Shown piece after piece: positions 25,401 to 37,400 of a DNA stretch of 64,000 nt. The stretch spans positions 52,285,885 to 52,349,884 of the forward strand of contig CAIIXF020000001.1 in NCBI GenBank assembly GCA_903813345.2, written 5' to 3'. The DNA comes from Owenia fusiformis (lineage: Eukaryota > Annelida > Polychaeta > Sabellida > Oweniidae). The notes below the pieces were generated by a model. It was not told where the DNA came from. It did no database searches and saw only the letters and a list, made by a program, of their open reading frames with translations. Every line of letters starts with the position of its first letter. The first letter of the stretch is position 1. The translations under genes and the position numbers were made by a program.

Positions 25401-28400
25401 TAAATTAGACTTTGGGAGCTTAAATTTGATTGGTTACCATGATAACTAGAGTCTTATTGAAATTTGGACCTCCTCAATTGATAAATGCTTTAACGTTTGA
25501 AATTGAGCAGATACAGATATCATCATTTCAGATCTTAAAAATTAATTAGATTTGTGTATTGAATTAGACTTTGTAGCTTAGCATTTACTTGATTGCCATG
25601 GTAACCATGTTTCGTCGTCATGGTACCCCTAATTTTTTATTCAGGCTTACCTTTATTTGAGAATGGTCAATTCACAACATGTTATACCAAAATGCTCAAA
25701 ATTATCATTTTGCTCTTAATTTTAGCAATTTATCCTGTATGTCTGACAGTATAGCCTCATTCCATTCTACTAGTTCTCACACATATTCTGACACCCAACT
25801 TGTTTTTACTCATCATTATCATTTTCATCTTCCACAATTGTCTCTTAATTAAAAATATCAACTATTTCTGTTGGAAAGAAGGATTCTTTTGACCATTCTT
25901 GTGTTAAAGATTCGTCCGGGAATTCACAGTTCATTCATGCAGTTTGGGCATAATGGTAGAGCTGGGTTTAGGCTGGTGGGAATGTGTCCATACATAGGTT
26001 TGATAATTTACCCTCTTCAAATGTGAAAGAAAATGTCAACACCTTCATAAATGAGGGCAGCACTGTTCTGTTTTGTTCTGTATCTCATGGGAAACAGCTC
26101 ATCTCGTAATCTATAAGTAGCAGTTATTTTTCTATTTCTGCTGTATTTTTGCAGGTGAACAATTCAACTTTCGATTTTATGGAAGCGGGAATTCCTATAT
26201 TGTTTCCTATTGAAGAAAACAACTTTAAGAATTGTTTGTCTTCCGTTTCAGTTGATTTACTTTTCCTTTGTTCAGAAAGGCACTGGAGGAATCTGATCCA
26301 GTAAACGCATTGAAGGCTAATATAGCTTCACACAGGACTTGGTCCTAGGTTTGCAGCTACAGGGGTTGGGTTGAGCCTCTGACATCTAATGGGACAGAGT
26401 TCACATCAGTTGAGGTTCTTAAGGTTATTTTCTCTTCATAATAGGAATCAATATAGAAATTCCTGACACAATAAAATCCAAAGTTTAATTGTTCACCAGT
26501 AAAAGTACAGCAGAATTACAAAAATATATTTGTAACTTACATCAATAGATAACGATATGAGCGGTTTCACATAAGATATTCTCCAAAACAGAACAGTCCT
26601 GCCCTCACTTATGGAGGTGTTGACATTTCAACTCTTCCCATCTTTCAAGATTGGTCCTTCACTGCTTTCATAGCAGCTAATAAAATGCAATGAATTAAAT
26701 GATGAACTCTTCCACCTTGTAATGATTACTCATTATAACATTTGAAGAGGATGGATGATAAAACATAAATTTGGAAGGGGAAACATTACTAAATAAACAG
26801 AGGTCTCCCAGGAGTTCACTGTATATAAACCTTGAGGGGATCCTCAGCTCAGGTGGGTTACTTTTAACATTTGATATGGCAATGGACCCAAATTTTAGGA
26901 TCTGGTATGAGAATGCTCTCCCAATTATGACTTGAGAGGTATGGCATAAAAAGGTCGGATTTGGGAATGGTCGTGAAAAATATGTTGCCCCTCACTTGTT
27001 GTACATGTATGGCATTGATCTAGTATATCCTTAATGTGAGGTTGTTTTTGGTTGTTTTCCTCAATGATCTGCCTTCTTCTCGAGGCATTAGAAATTTTGA
27101 ATGGCCATGTTTTCATATCTTGATATTTGGTATGGCACTGGTCCTATATTTGGGCATTTGGTATGGCTTTTTGGCATTATTTTGGTTGATATCGGAACAC
27201 ATTTGAATTTGACAGATTGGATGGGAACATATTGATAGCTGAGGGTTCAGCCTAGGATCCCAGCCAAATTTTATATACAGTGAACCCACAGGGACCAGTC
27301 TTAACCCATTCTGCCAAGTCCAATACTGCATGAGTGGACTATATCCCCTGAGGATCCTTATCTCAAGAATGGTCAAAACAATCCTTCATTCCAACAGAAA
27401 TTGATGTTAAGAGGAAATTGTGCTAAATGAAAACAGTAATGGTGAGTACAGATGAACAAATTAGGAGTCAGAACTTTTGTAAGAACTAGTCGTATGGAAT
27501 AAGGCAATATTGTCAGACATACATGTATTGTTTACTAGTATTTGATATTTTATGAGTCAAACAATGTTTGCATCTCTAGTATTATTGAGTCATGAGCATG
27601 TAAATCATATAAAATAGAAAAAAATCCCCAAATTAAGAATAAAATGGTAACTTTGAGCAATTTGGTATTTTATGTCATGTGACCTATCTAGAATAAAGGT
27701 GAATCTGAAAACGAAAACAGCAGTTACCATGACAATGAAACATGGTTCCCATGGCAGACAAATAAATCTTAGCTTCCAAAGTCTAATAAAATACACACAT
27801 ATTATTATTATCTTACATCTGAAAAGATTATATCTTATCTGGCTGTATTTAAGAGTTATAGTGTTCATCACTTGTGGAGGTCTGAATTTCAACAAAACCC
27901 TGATTTCCATGGTAACCAATCAAATTTCAGCTCTCAAAGTCTAAATCAATACTTTGAATCAATCATTGTCAAAAATCTGAAAAAATGAGACATGAATCTC
28001 CCTTATTTCAAAAGTTATAACATCCATCCAATGTCGGGGTCAGGATTTCCTTAAAATCCTGGTTACCATGGCAACCAATCATATACCAGCTCCCAACGTA
28101 TATTAAAATACTTAAAACCAACCATTTATGAAGATCTGAAAAAATGAGACCTGTATCTTCCTTATTTCAAAAGTTATAGCATCCATCCAATCTGGGGGTC
28201 AGAATTTCCTTAAAACCCTGGTTACCATGGCAACCAATCACATGTCAGCTCCCAAAGTAAAATAAAATACTTAAAACTAACCATTTATGAAGATCTGAAA
28301 AAATGAGACCTGTATCTCCATTATTTCAAAAGTTATAGCATCCATCCAATGTGGGAGCTCGAGTCTATGAAATAGACCCCTGTATAAGTCATGGACCAAT

Positions 28401-31400
28401 ACAAGGCCAAAATCTGAGGTTTTGTGGACTGATCTTTACATACAATTGTTGCTAATATATTATAGAAGTTTTCTATTTACATTTTAACCCTTCCTAACAC
28501 ATTGGTGATAAAATATCCATGAAATGACTCTGTCAGTCCTGAAAAATTGGCCTGAAAATTGACACCCGATGGGCATGTTTTATCCATTTCCATGGCAACC
28601 ACTTAACCATGTGACATGAAATTTTTATCATATATTCAGTTAGCCTATACCAATATAACTTTGTAATTTGGAAACATTCCACTGAGTATTTTTTGAGTTC
28701 TTGCCCAATTTTATAGTAGGGGTCCAAATTTAAGCCCATGGGGGGTAAAATGGCCACAAAATCTAAAAGCTGAAAAACTAAGATCTAATAATCCATACAA
28801 ATATGTATAATCATAGTAGTAACATGAAAAATTATGTCCCATAAAATCCCTCTGAACGCACGCCGAAACCCACATTCTGACTGCACTATTGCAATTAATG
28901 TTGGTTATTGGAAGTTGATCATCTATAGTTCAGATCACTAGACTGATATTTGCTCATTTATATATTATGTCATCTGTTCTCATTCACTTAGAGACTCAAG
29001 AGGTGTGATCGAGTAGTAGGTTAACATCAAGATAACTTTTAACTTTAAATAAAGTTTATCTTATATAGTTCCTATATAGCTCTATTTTTATCTTAAGACT
29101 TCTTTGATAAGGTTAAATGCTATCAATGTTTCTTCTTTGCATTTATATACAAGCATGTAGCTAACTTCTGTATTAATGCATGGGTATTTGGACTTGTGTA
29201 CCAGGGATGTTGGGTATTCTGCACTTCACTTCTTGCTTGAATCTCAATTAACATGCTTTAACACATACCGCAAAAATCTGCTCTTGGGACACACTTTGCT
29301 TTTAAGTCGTGTCATTGCTTAACTATGAATTCACCGGCTACAGCTATGTTCTTACATCCTTTTAAATAAGACTGGAAAGAAAAGAGACAAACAAACAAAA
29401 GGTATGTATACTTGTAGCAACATTGTAGACCACCTCTACTGGTGACTGGTACACGAGACCTGAATTCAATAATTTCACCACTACTTTTTCACCATATTTT
29501 AAGACCACTCTTTCTTGATATTGTTACGCACTTTAGAATTAACTTTGAAACACATTTCTAGATTTTAGACTTCTATATACATGTTCACTTACTTACACCA
29601 TATATATAGTCACATACAAAGGAGTATAATCACTTCCCTCGCAATTTCAACTCAATGTCAAAATAATGTTATAGGTCATATTAACAGTACAATATCAACA
29701 ATCGAATATAGAGAGATGACGATTACTACTTCACCGGCAGCTCCACCATTTAACAATACTAACACACACGATCCAATCATGACACCCCAAACTACAGTCG
29801 CCCATATGACTGATTCAGTTACAGGTCCTTCTGAAAATGTCATCTCAACTTCGAAATCATCTGTATCGAATTATGTAACATTTTCGCCCCCTTCTGGCAA
29901 TATCACAATTACAAACACACAAATATACAATAATGCCACTCATTCAACAACTTCATCTATCAATGCCACAAATATGGCCTCGTCGTCATTTTCGATTACC
30001 ACGCCACCTTCTAAGAATGAAACAACATTGAGCGGTAAGTTTTTTTGTTATATTTCCTTTTATGTATTGCTTTGAACCTCCGTCAGTGTTTGTGTTTCTG
30101 TCAGGCATTGTGCATGTCAGCTCTCTAAAATGACATTCTAGCGACGCTTATGTTATCGAAGCAATTATTTACAGAAAATGTTAAGATATATCTCTCCGCC
30201 GCTCTTTTATGTTAATGATATAGTGTGTGGCTTCATCCCATGTGCCTTAAAATACCTTAATTAGACATGGAGACAACTCAAACCACGGTTGTATTGACAT
30301 CGGAACCTACGACTGTTGCTGCAACTACAGAAGAAGACACAACTGTTGGTACAACAACATTGGAAGACACAACTGTTGGTACAACAATATTGGAAGACAC
30401 AACTGTTGGTACAACAATATTGGAAGACACAACTGTTGCTACAACAACATTGGTAGACACAACTGTTGCTACAACAACATTGGAAGACACAACTGTTGCC
30501 CCAACTGCTGTCCAAAGTACAACTGAATATACAACTGTTGTCGAAACAACTGTGGAAGAAGAATTAATGACAACAGGTAAAGTATAACAGTTAAGGAAGC
30601 TTTCCCTGGGAAATTAAGTAGAATAATGACAAGAACCGTTATTAGATAAAGTGTGTTACCCCCTCCAAGACAAAATTGTGTTTGTTATCCTGTGATAAAT
30701 TAAACAATCCTATGGTGCTGGCTCCCAATGAAGCTACGTTATATACAAGAATTTGTTAAGGCATACCATATGAATTCTCCCCATCGCTATATGTATATGC
30801 CCGATAATGCGATAACAAAAACTATATGATATTCATTACTTGATCACGACATATTTGCAATAACAGTTACATTTGTGCTGATATTTCTTATAATCAGAAG
30901 TTATAACTACTGATAAGACAGAAACACAAACAACTACAATTGCCGATAAGCCAACAACAGGCAAAACTCCTAGTGCACCTCCCATAACACTAACAAGTGG
31001 GACAGTTGGGACAACTGGTGGAACAATGGAAGTGACAGAGGCAACAAGCTCGACACCTGAAACAGGGGTAACGATGGGGACTGGCAGTACTGACGGAGTT
31101 GGGATTACTGATTCAACGGATGATGAAGTTACTCCGACAACCGATGGGGCTGGTGCCACTACAACTGCAATTGATATTACTGACTCCACTAATGGGGGTG
31201 GCGTAACTGCTGTTACAGACTCTACTGGGGTAACAAATGGAATAACAAGCGTAACTGTAACAGGAGAAACTGGAATAACAGTGGAACCAGGCGTTACAAT
31301 GACAGGAGGACCTGGCGTCACTGGTACAGAAGAACCAGGAGTCACTGGCACAGGAGAACCAGGCGTCACTGGAACGGGAGAACCTGGCGTCACTGGTACA

Positions 31401-34400
31401 GGAGAACCAGGCTTCACTGGTACAGGCCAACCAAGTGTCACTGGTACAGAAGAACCCATTGTTACTGGCACAGGAGAACCAGGTTTCACTGGAACGGGAG
31501 AGCCTGGCGTCACTGGTACAGAAAGACCGGATGTCACTGGTACAAGGCAACCTGGAGTCACTGAGGGAACAGGTGTTCCGCCAATAGGGCCGACTATGAA
31601 TCCAGGTGGAGGTAAATCTTTATCCCCTTGTCACATAATATTGCTATCTATTAAATTACATATAGTTTTGCATTTATCGTTAATATCCTGCGTTTTTTCT
31701 CTAGGTTCACATGGTGTCTACATCAAGCAGTGGTGGGATGGACAACATGGGAGATATCTTAATGAATCTGCAATGATTAGCATCATAAAAGATGCATGGA
31801 CAAATGCAAATCCGTCATCAGGTTAGTACAAGCGCACAATGACAAAACACACACAACAAACATTATTGTTATCATTATGTTCATTCTCAAAGTTTCCATT
31901 CTCTGATTTAAAGGATCCAGCATGGCAAATGCAGAAATACAACTGACTGGCCAGGAAAAGTATTTGGGGTCACCTTCTGGGTAAGTTCCGGTGATTGTCC
32001 GGTTCAGCTTTTGTGCTATTTACATGTACGTACGTACAGCATTGGTCTCCTTAAGGTTATCCTTGGAAATAAGCTAATGTTATATATGGTGACTTTTATT
32101 AACAGATTTGATTCTTTGAGCCGGGTCCTATATTTCAGGGAACAAGTCTCTCATGTTGGATACAGCATCAACAACATTGATATCAGCCAGTTGACAGAAC
32201 CAACATTACAAGATTTCGAAACTGCAGCTAATGCTAACGAAAATGCACACGAAATTTATGTTGGAACTGAATTGTGGAAATTCAGTGATAGATACGAATT
32301 CATGTCTACTGATAGAGTCCTCAGAAGACTTGACGGTGATTTTGCTGATCAGATTGAAGCAGCATGGAAAAGCGTTAATGAAGGTAAATTAGATCAAACA
32401 TGCATGTCTGTTTTAGGGTACGTTAATTTGTATTACTTAGGAATCAGTATGGAATAAGGTAATGCATTTTCGTTTCCAGATTATAAAGATTGCAATTGCA
32501 CAAATGCAACCATAGTTCGACTGGAAAAGTTTATAGGTGTAAATAGGTTAGTGAACTTTTGTTATTCAAAATATCCTTAATGCAATAATTTATCAGTTGT
32601 TTGCGCTTGCATTACAATCTGCCATTCTCATTTATTTTTAAATTTGGATTCTAATAAAATTAAAACAAGTAGACAGCATCAACATCTAGAATACGTAGTT
32701 TATATTCCAGGAATGAAGTTACTAAAGTAATCTATTTTCTAAAAAATCAATCAATGACAATAAATGGTGAAGAATCTCCTCCTCCAAGTGGCTTCACACA
32801 ACAGCTCGATACGAATCTCAAAACTATAACAAAAGTAACTCATCGTTACTATGGACTGTACCAAGAATCAAAACTGCTGGATTTTAGTTACCACTATAGC
32901 TTAAATGTTGTCGGACGAGTATTTGAGAAGGATATTGCACAGCTGGAGAGTGTTATCAAAACTGCTTGGGAGGATAATGATGCAGGTGAGAGGCTAGAGA
33001 GAGAGTTGAACTTAAAATTTTAGGTGTTATATTGCACATGAAAATGTAAGATAGGATAAAGGTAGCGCATACTAATACTAATATTTTGTTCCAGAGCTTA
33101 AAAATTGTCAAGCGTGCAATTTGACAATTTCCGTCGAAGCACTCGAACAGTATGTTGGAGACGCAGGGTAAGATATACCATGGTAAACGTAAAATGTCAA
33201 TTTTCAATTACCTGAAAGACACGAGGCTTAATCAACTTGCGCACTCTAAATACTGTGTACCATAGCGAAAGGTCTTGTCACTGAGCTAAGTTTGAGTCGC
33301 AGCGTGCTCTTGTAACGTTACATTTACACCGCTGGTTCCTTTCTTAGCTACATTTCATACAATTTATTTCCAGAATGATGACAACTAAGATAGTGTACTT
33401 TATCTACATAAACAACACATTGTCTTCTCCCATCATGCGCCCAGCTCCATCCAGTATACCATTGGCATCCTTACCAAACGTTATGGCTTATTCTGGAAAT
33501 CTGATTATGCCATACAGGACCAGATATTCTATATTCGTTACAGGAGGTTCTGAACATCTCGTGTATGATAATTTGAGGAAGTCTTTGATTGAATCATGGA
33601 ATCAAGACATGGCCGGTAAATATTCATTTTATAGACTAAATGGTGATAGAAATAATTTTCACGTAAACCGGAGGCCGGTCAATCTGCGTTTAGAGAGAAA
33701 CGGTTCTACCGATGCTGCCATCTTTATATGGGGCCAAAACCCATGTATTGAATTGTCCAATTATTGCATATGCAGTACAACCAAAATAATTCAATCTCCA
33801 AGCTTGGGTTTGTCATAATTTAGGTTTCATTCATTAAAAGTCATCAAACTATGTTCCTTGGCAAGATGTGATTTATTTTCCAGATTGTCCATCATGTGTG
33901 CCAACTATAGAGTTCTCCCTGCCAGATGAAGTCAATGATCAAACCACTGGGTAAGAATTCGAATTAAATTGTAATGATCGTACCATCAATTGTGATAATT
34001 CTCAGGTGAATCACTTAAATTCTAGACCACCAGATAGAAATAGCAATCTTATTGACCTCGTGTAAAGAGTCTCGTTTTACGTTACGTTACTTTTTACATT
34101 TTCAAAATATTTTGTTTCATTTCAATTAAATGTGTTTAATTTAGGAGACGTAACACTTATGATTTATATATTAATGCTAGTATCAGAGGAATGAAATAAT
34201 GTTAAAAGATCCACACTAAAATATCTCTACGATTTTATCTATCCCACATCATTTGAGACTGAGCAGTATCTACAACTATTTTTGATATTATGAGTATTGG
34301 CTATCAATTTTTCATTTTTTTCTTCAACATGTATTGTAATGACTTCAGTATGAATGAAATGTCCCTTGGTGTTTTGGTCCTGGATTGTGATAATGGTTCT

Positions 34401-37400
34401 CGATTGGAGGGGGAGGGGGATGGTTAGACATTGTTTCTTTTCACGTTAGATCATGGTTTTGGGATATATAGGGTCTACTTTTCTTATGACAGATTTACAC
34501 TTACAGTTTGCTTTTCTTGTTGGGTTTCCTTAAAGTTTTTAGTCACCCTTCCCTTTTGGCATTTGTGCTTATATATTATTATTGTATCATTTTGCTTGTA
34601 GGACAAATTCTACAAGAGTAAACTATTTTGTATTCCTGAATGGAAGTCTGATTGATGGTGAGGAAATCGATGGCCCAACGCAAGAGACCATAAACAATAA
34701 GTTGGAAAGCAATGGCATAACTCCCTGTGCTTGTAATGATGTTAGACGACTATACTATATTGATGTCCTAAACTGGCTTTGGGCCCGGAACATATCATCA
34801 TTCGAGTCATCTCTTCAAAGTGCATTCGGCGAGAGGAACAAAGGTTCGTTAAAACGTATGATATTAATTGTCCAGTTTATCTTGATCAATACGAATAAAA
34901 TTATCTCTCTCTCAATACTCTCATTATATTTGTAATTATATTTGTATAACTGGAGCCGATGCCTTTACTATTTCCAAATGCCATTTTTACGTTTTTCTTT
35001 TAGATGTGTCAGCTTCTGTCGTGGTTTCAGTAATGAGACGAGAACAGTTCACGATACAATCAGGGTAACTGAAATTTAGTCAAAGCCAATCGTCCTAGTT
35101 TTTGAACAAGTTACATTTTAATCGTAAAAATCAAAAAGAAAATTATTCAAGCTAACATAATATTTTTACTTGTTCAAGTATTAAATATTAACTATGACAT
35201 GGCATACGAATATGGCATAACATACGTTAATATGATATCATTAGGCTAAACAGTGCTTTTGAGTGGGATCTGATATCACCAAACCAAATGCTTTAATAAA
35301 CGAGGCATCTGTCAACAATCAAGTATTAATTAAACTAAAAGAAGAAAAATATACCTGATGAAAGTTGACTACAAAAGAATCAATGAACATAAACAACTTG
35401 ATAGTATGAATATGACATTTTTATAATTTGATCGTTCAGTATCAACTTTTCTATTCTGTAGACCAGTAACTAGAGTGTTTTGTACATTACACACCAATGG
35501 AGTTGATCCAGAAAATGTGCGGGGATTATTTTGGCCGACGGAGACACAGCTGCGAGAAAAACTCCAGCCAACACCGTGCGAATGCAACCCTCAGAAAGTT
35601 TACACAATATATGTGGAAGGCGATCAATCAAACAGCGTTGCCAACATCCAGAATGCTCTGACCGCTGCCTGGTCGCAAAGTAACACTGCAACACGATCTA
35701 CAACAATGGTCCGAATCAAACGAGATGTTTCTACGATGACAGTCGGTACCCAAGTTTCAGATCTAAGTTCTGAATATTTTACTGATAAAAGGTAAGTTTC
35801 TTACAAACAAGTCGAAACCAATTTATACTGAGTTTTTAATATGATACCTAATAAGTGTTACTTAATGCCATTACTTCTTAAAGGCTTCAAGTAACGAAGG
35901 CTGAGTATTCATCAACGTTCTCCGATGTGGACTCAAGCATGGTTATGTCAAGTGCACCGACATCAACAGTAATTAACGCTGAGCTGCAGAAGGAAGATCT
36001 TACTGGAACAAGTGAGACAGCGAGACGACGGCATGTTGTTTATGTCACTGGGGCTATGAGTGATGCAGTGAACATATCATTGCAAAATGCTATAGCTACA
36101 GCATGGGCCTCAGTCAATCCAGGTAACTTTGCAACTGCTTAGACTTTGATGGATCTTGCAGAAGATTAAGTCAATTCTCAAGTACATGTATGTTATCCAG
36201 TAAGGATTTCAAATAGAATGAAATACATCCATTGATATATATTGCAAATGTTACATACCATTTTATGTATGTATCGTGTCTTAGGTTACTCTAATACAAC
36301 CATGAGAACCGTGCTGATTACTATCAATCCAAACTATAAAGTTGCGGGTGCCAGCTCAAGGTATGGATTTTAAAAAGACATTGTTTTAAGAACATCCGAT
36401 TTGATGTATATATCTGGGTGCACAACTTAGAAACCTAAAATGTATGTGATGAGTTCTTCAAACTGTGTATGCACAAGTGCCAAAGGGAAAGAACATAGCA
36501 AGAAAGAGAAAACATCTAAGAGTACACCAGTCACAAGGAAAACAAACCCCAACTTTAGCAAACCATGATTTAACGTGAAATGCAACAATCCACAATGGTC
36601 ATTAGGAGAAATGTTTTAAAGGGACAGAGATGAGGTTCATTTGTCACCGTCTCTGTGATTTTGATCATTAACTAAGGTTATTAGGGTTTGTTTTCTTGTT
36701 TCTGTTTGTGGTTGTCGAATTTCCTTTTTTGATCAATAGGTTTATTTCATAAATACATGCATATAGTGAATAAACAGGGTTGGGGCAAATCAAATTATGG
36801 TCCTACTCTCCATTGATTTATATAGTAAGCTCTTTCCCTTATTATCTTATATACAATCAGTGCCAGTAAGGGCCGTTAAGAAGGGGGACCATAATTTCTT
36901 TCACACAGGTGTAAAAGGGTAGATGGTCCTATCAAATTTTGGTCCTACTCTCTATTGATTTATATGGTGACCTAAATACAACTCTTTCCCTCATTATCTT
37001 ATACGCAATCGGGGCCAGTAAGGGCCGTTAAGAAAGGGGACCATAATCCCTGGGGGACCATCATTTCTTTCACACCGGCATTTCATGTATTGCATGTTTT
37101 CCTTTTTGCCATTGTCCTTACATATTCATAATAATACGCTTATGGAAGCAATCACGCAGTGTTTTCATGATGCACCATACTGTATAAGTGGCAATTTCTA
37201 AATTGTAGTGACAAGGTTGCAGAAATATTTTATACAATTATTCCAAATGTGAATGACATGACTCGGACTGCCGAAGGAGATGAGTTGATCATACCAAGCG
37301 ACGAGGTCCTCAATAATACTATACGACAAATAGGTCCTGGTTATAAAGTGGTACCAGGTGATCGAGCTGAACCAATAAGAACAGAACAACAGGTGAGTGT

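Larger units (their letters stand above)
29675..31611 (+). other. Mucin stalk exons 8-10 of the DSL gene
   Basis: Three phase-1/phase-1 exons (360, 312 and 714 nt) give Ser/Thr-rich sequence. Exon 8 is non-repetitive with many N-glycosylation sequons (NNTN, NATHS, NATN). Exon 9 is built on a 10-aa repeat and exon 10 on an 8-aa repeat. Symmetrical phase allows exon skipping without a frameshift, so stalk length could vary by splicing. This is a likely rod-like spacer holding the DSL head away from the membrane. Confidence 0.85.
31705..37392 (+). other. About eight copies of an unnamed extracellular module (exons 11-24)
   Basis: A repeating exon pattern is clear: a 239-275 nt exon (shorter, 117 nt, in the first copy) alternates with a short exon of 67, 67, 73, 67, 61 and 76 nt, the long ones ending in phase 1 and the short ones in phase 2. 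Long exons open with V-x-Y-F-x-x-x-N strands (VIYFLKNQ, IVYFIYINN, VNYFVFLNG, IFYTIIPN) and close with a strand then helix ending in AW (ISIIKDAWTNAN, IEAAWKSVNE, VIKTAWEDND, LTAAWSQSN, IATAWASVN). Short exons give CxC-x-x-x-I-x-L-type text (DCNCTNATIVRLEKF, NCQACNLTISVEAL, DCPSCVPTIEFSL). I do not recognise a named domain. The VxYF strands recall the KIAA1549/UPF0606 ectodomain and SEA-like folds; this is a lead only. Confidence 0.8.

Noticed and set aside
30836-31561. 241-aa minus-strand ORF rich in Pro/Val/Ser
   Set aside because: Shadow of the 24-bp minisatellite in exon 10 of the DSL gene; the plus strand fits exon phase on both sides.
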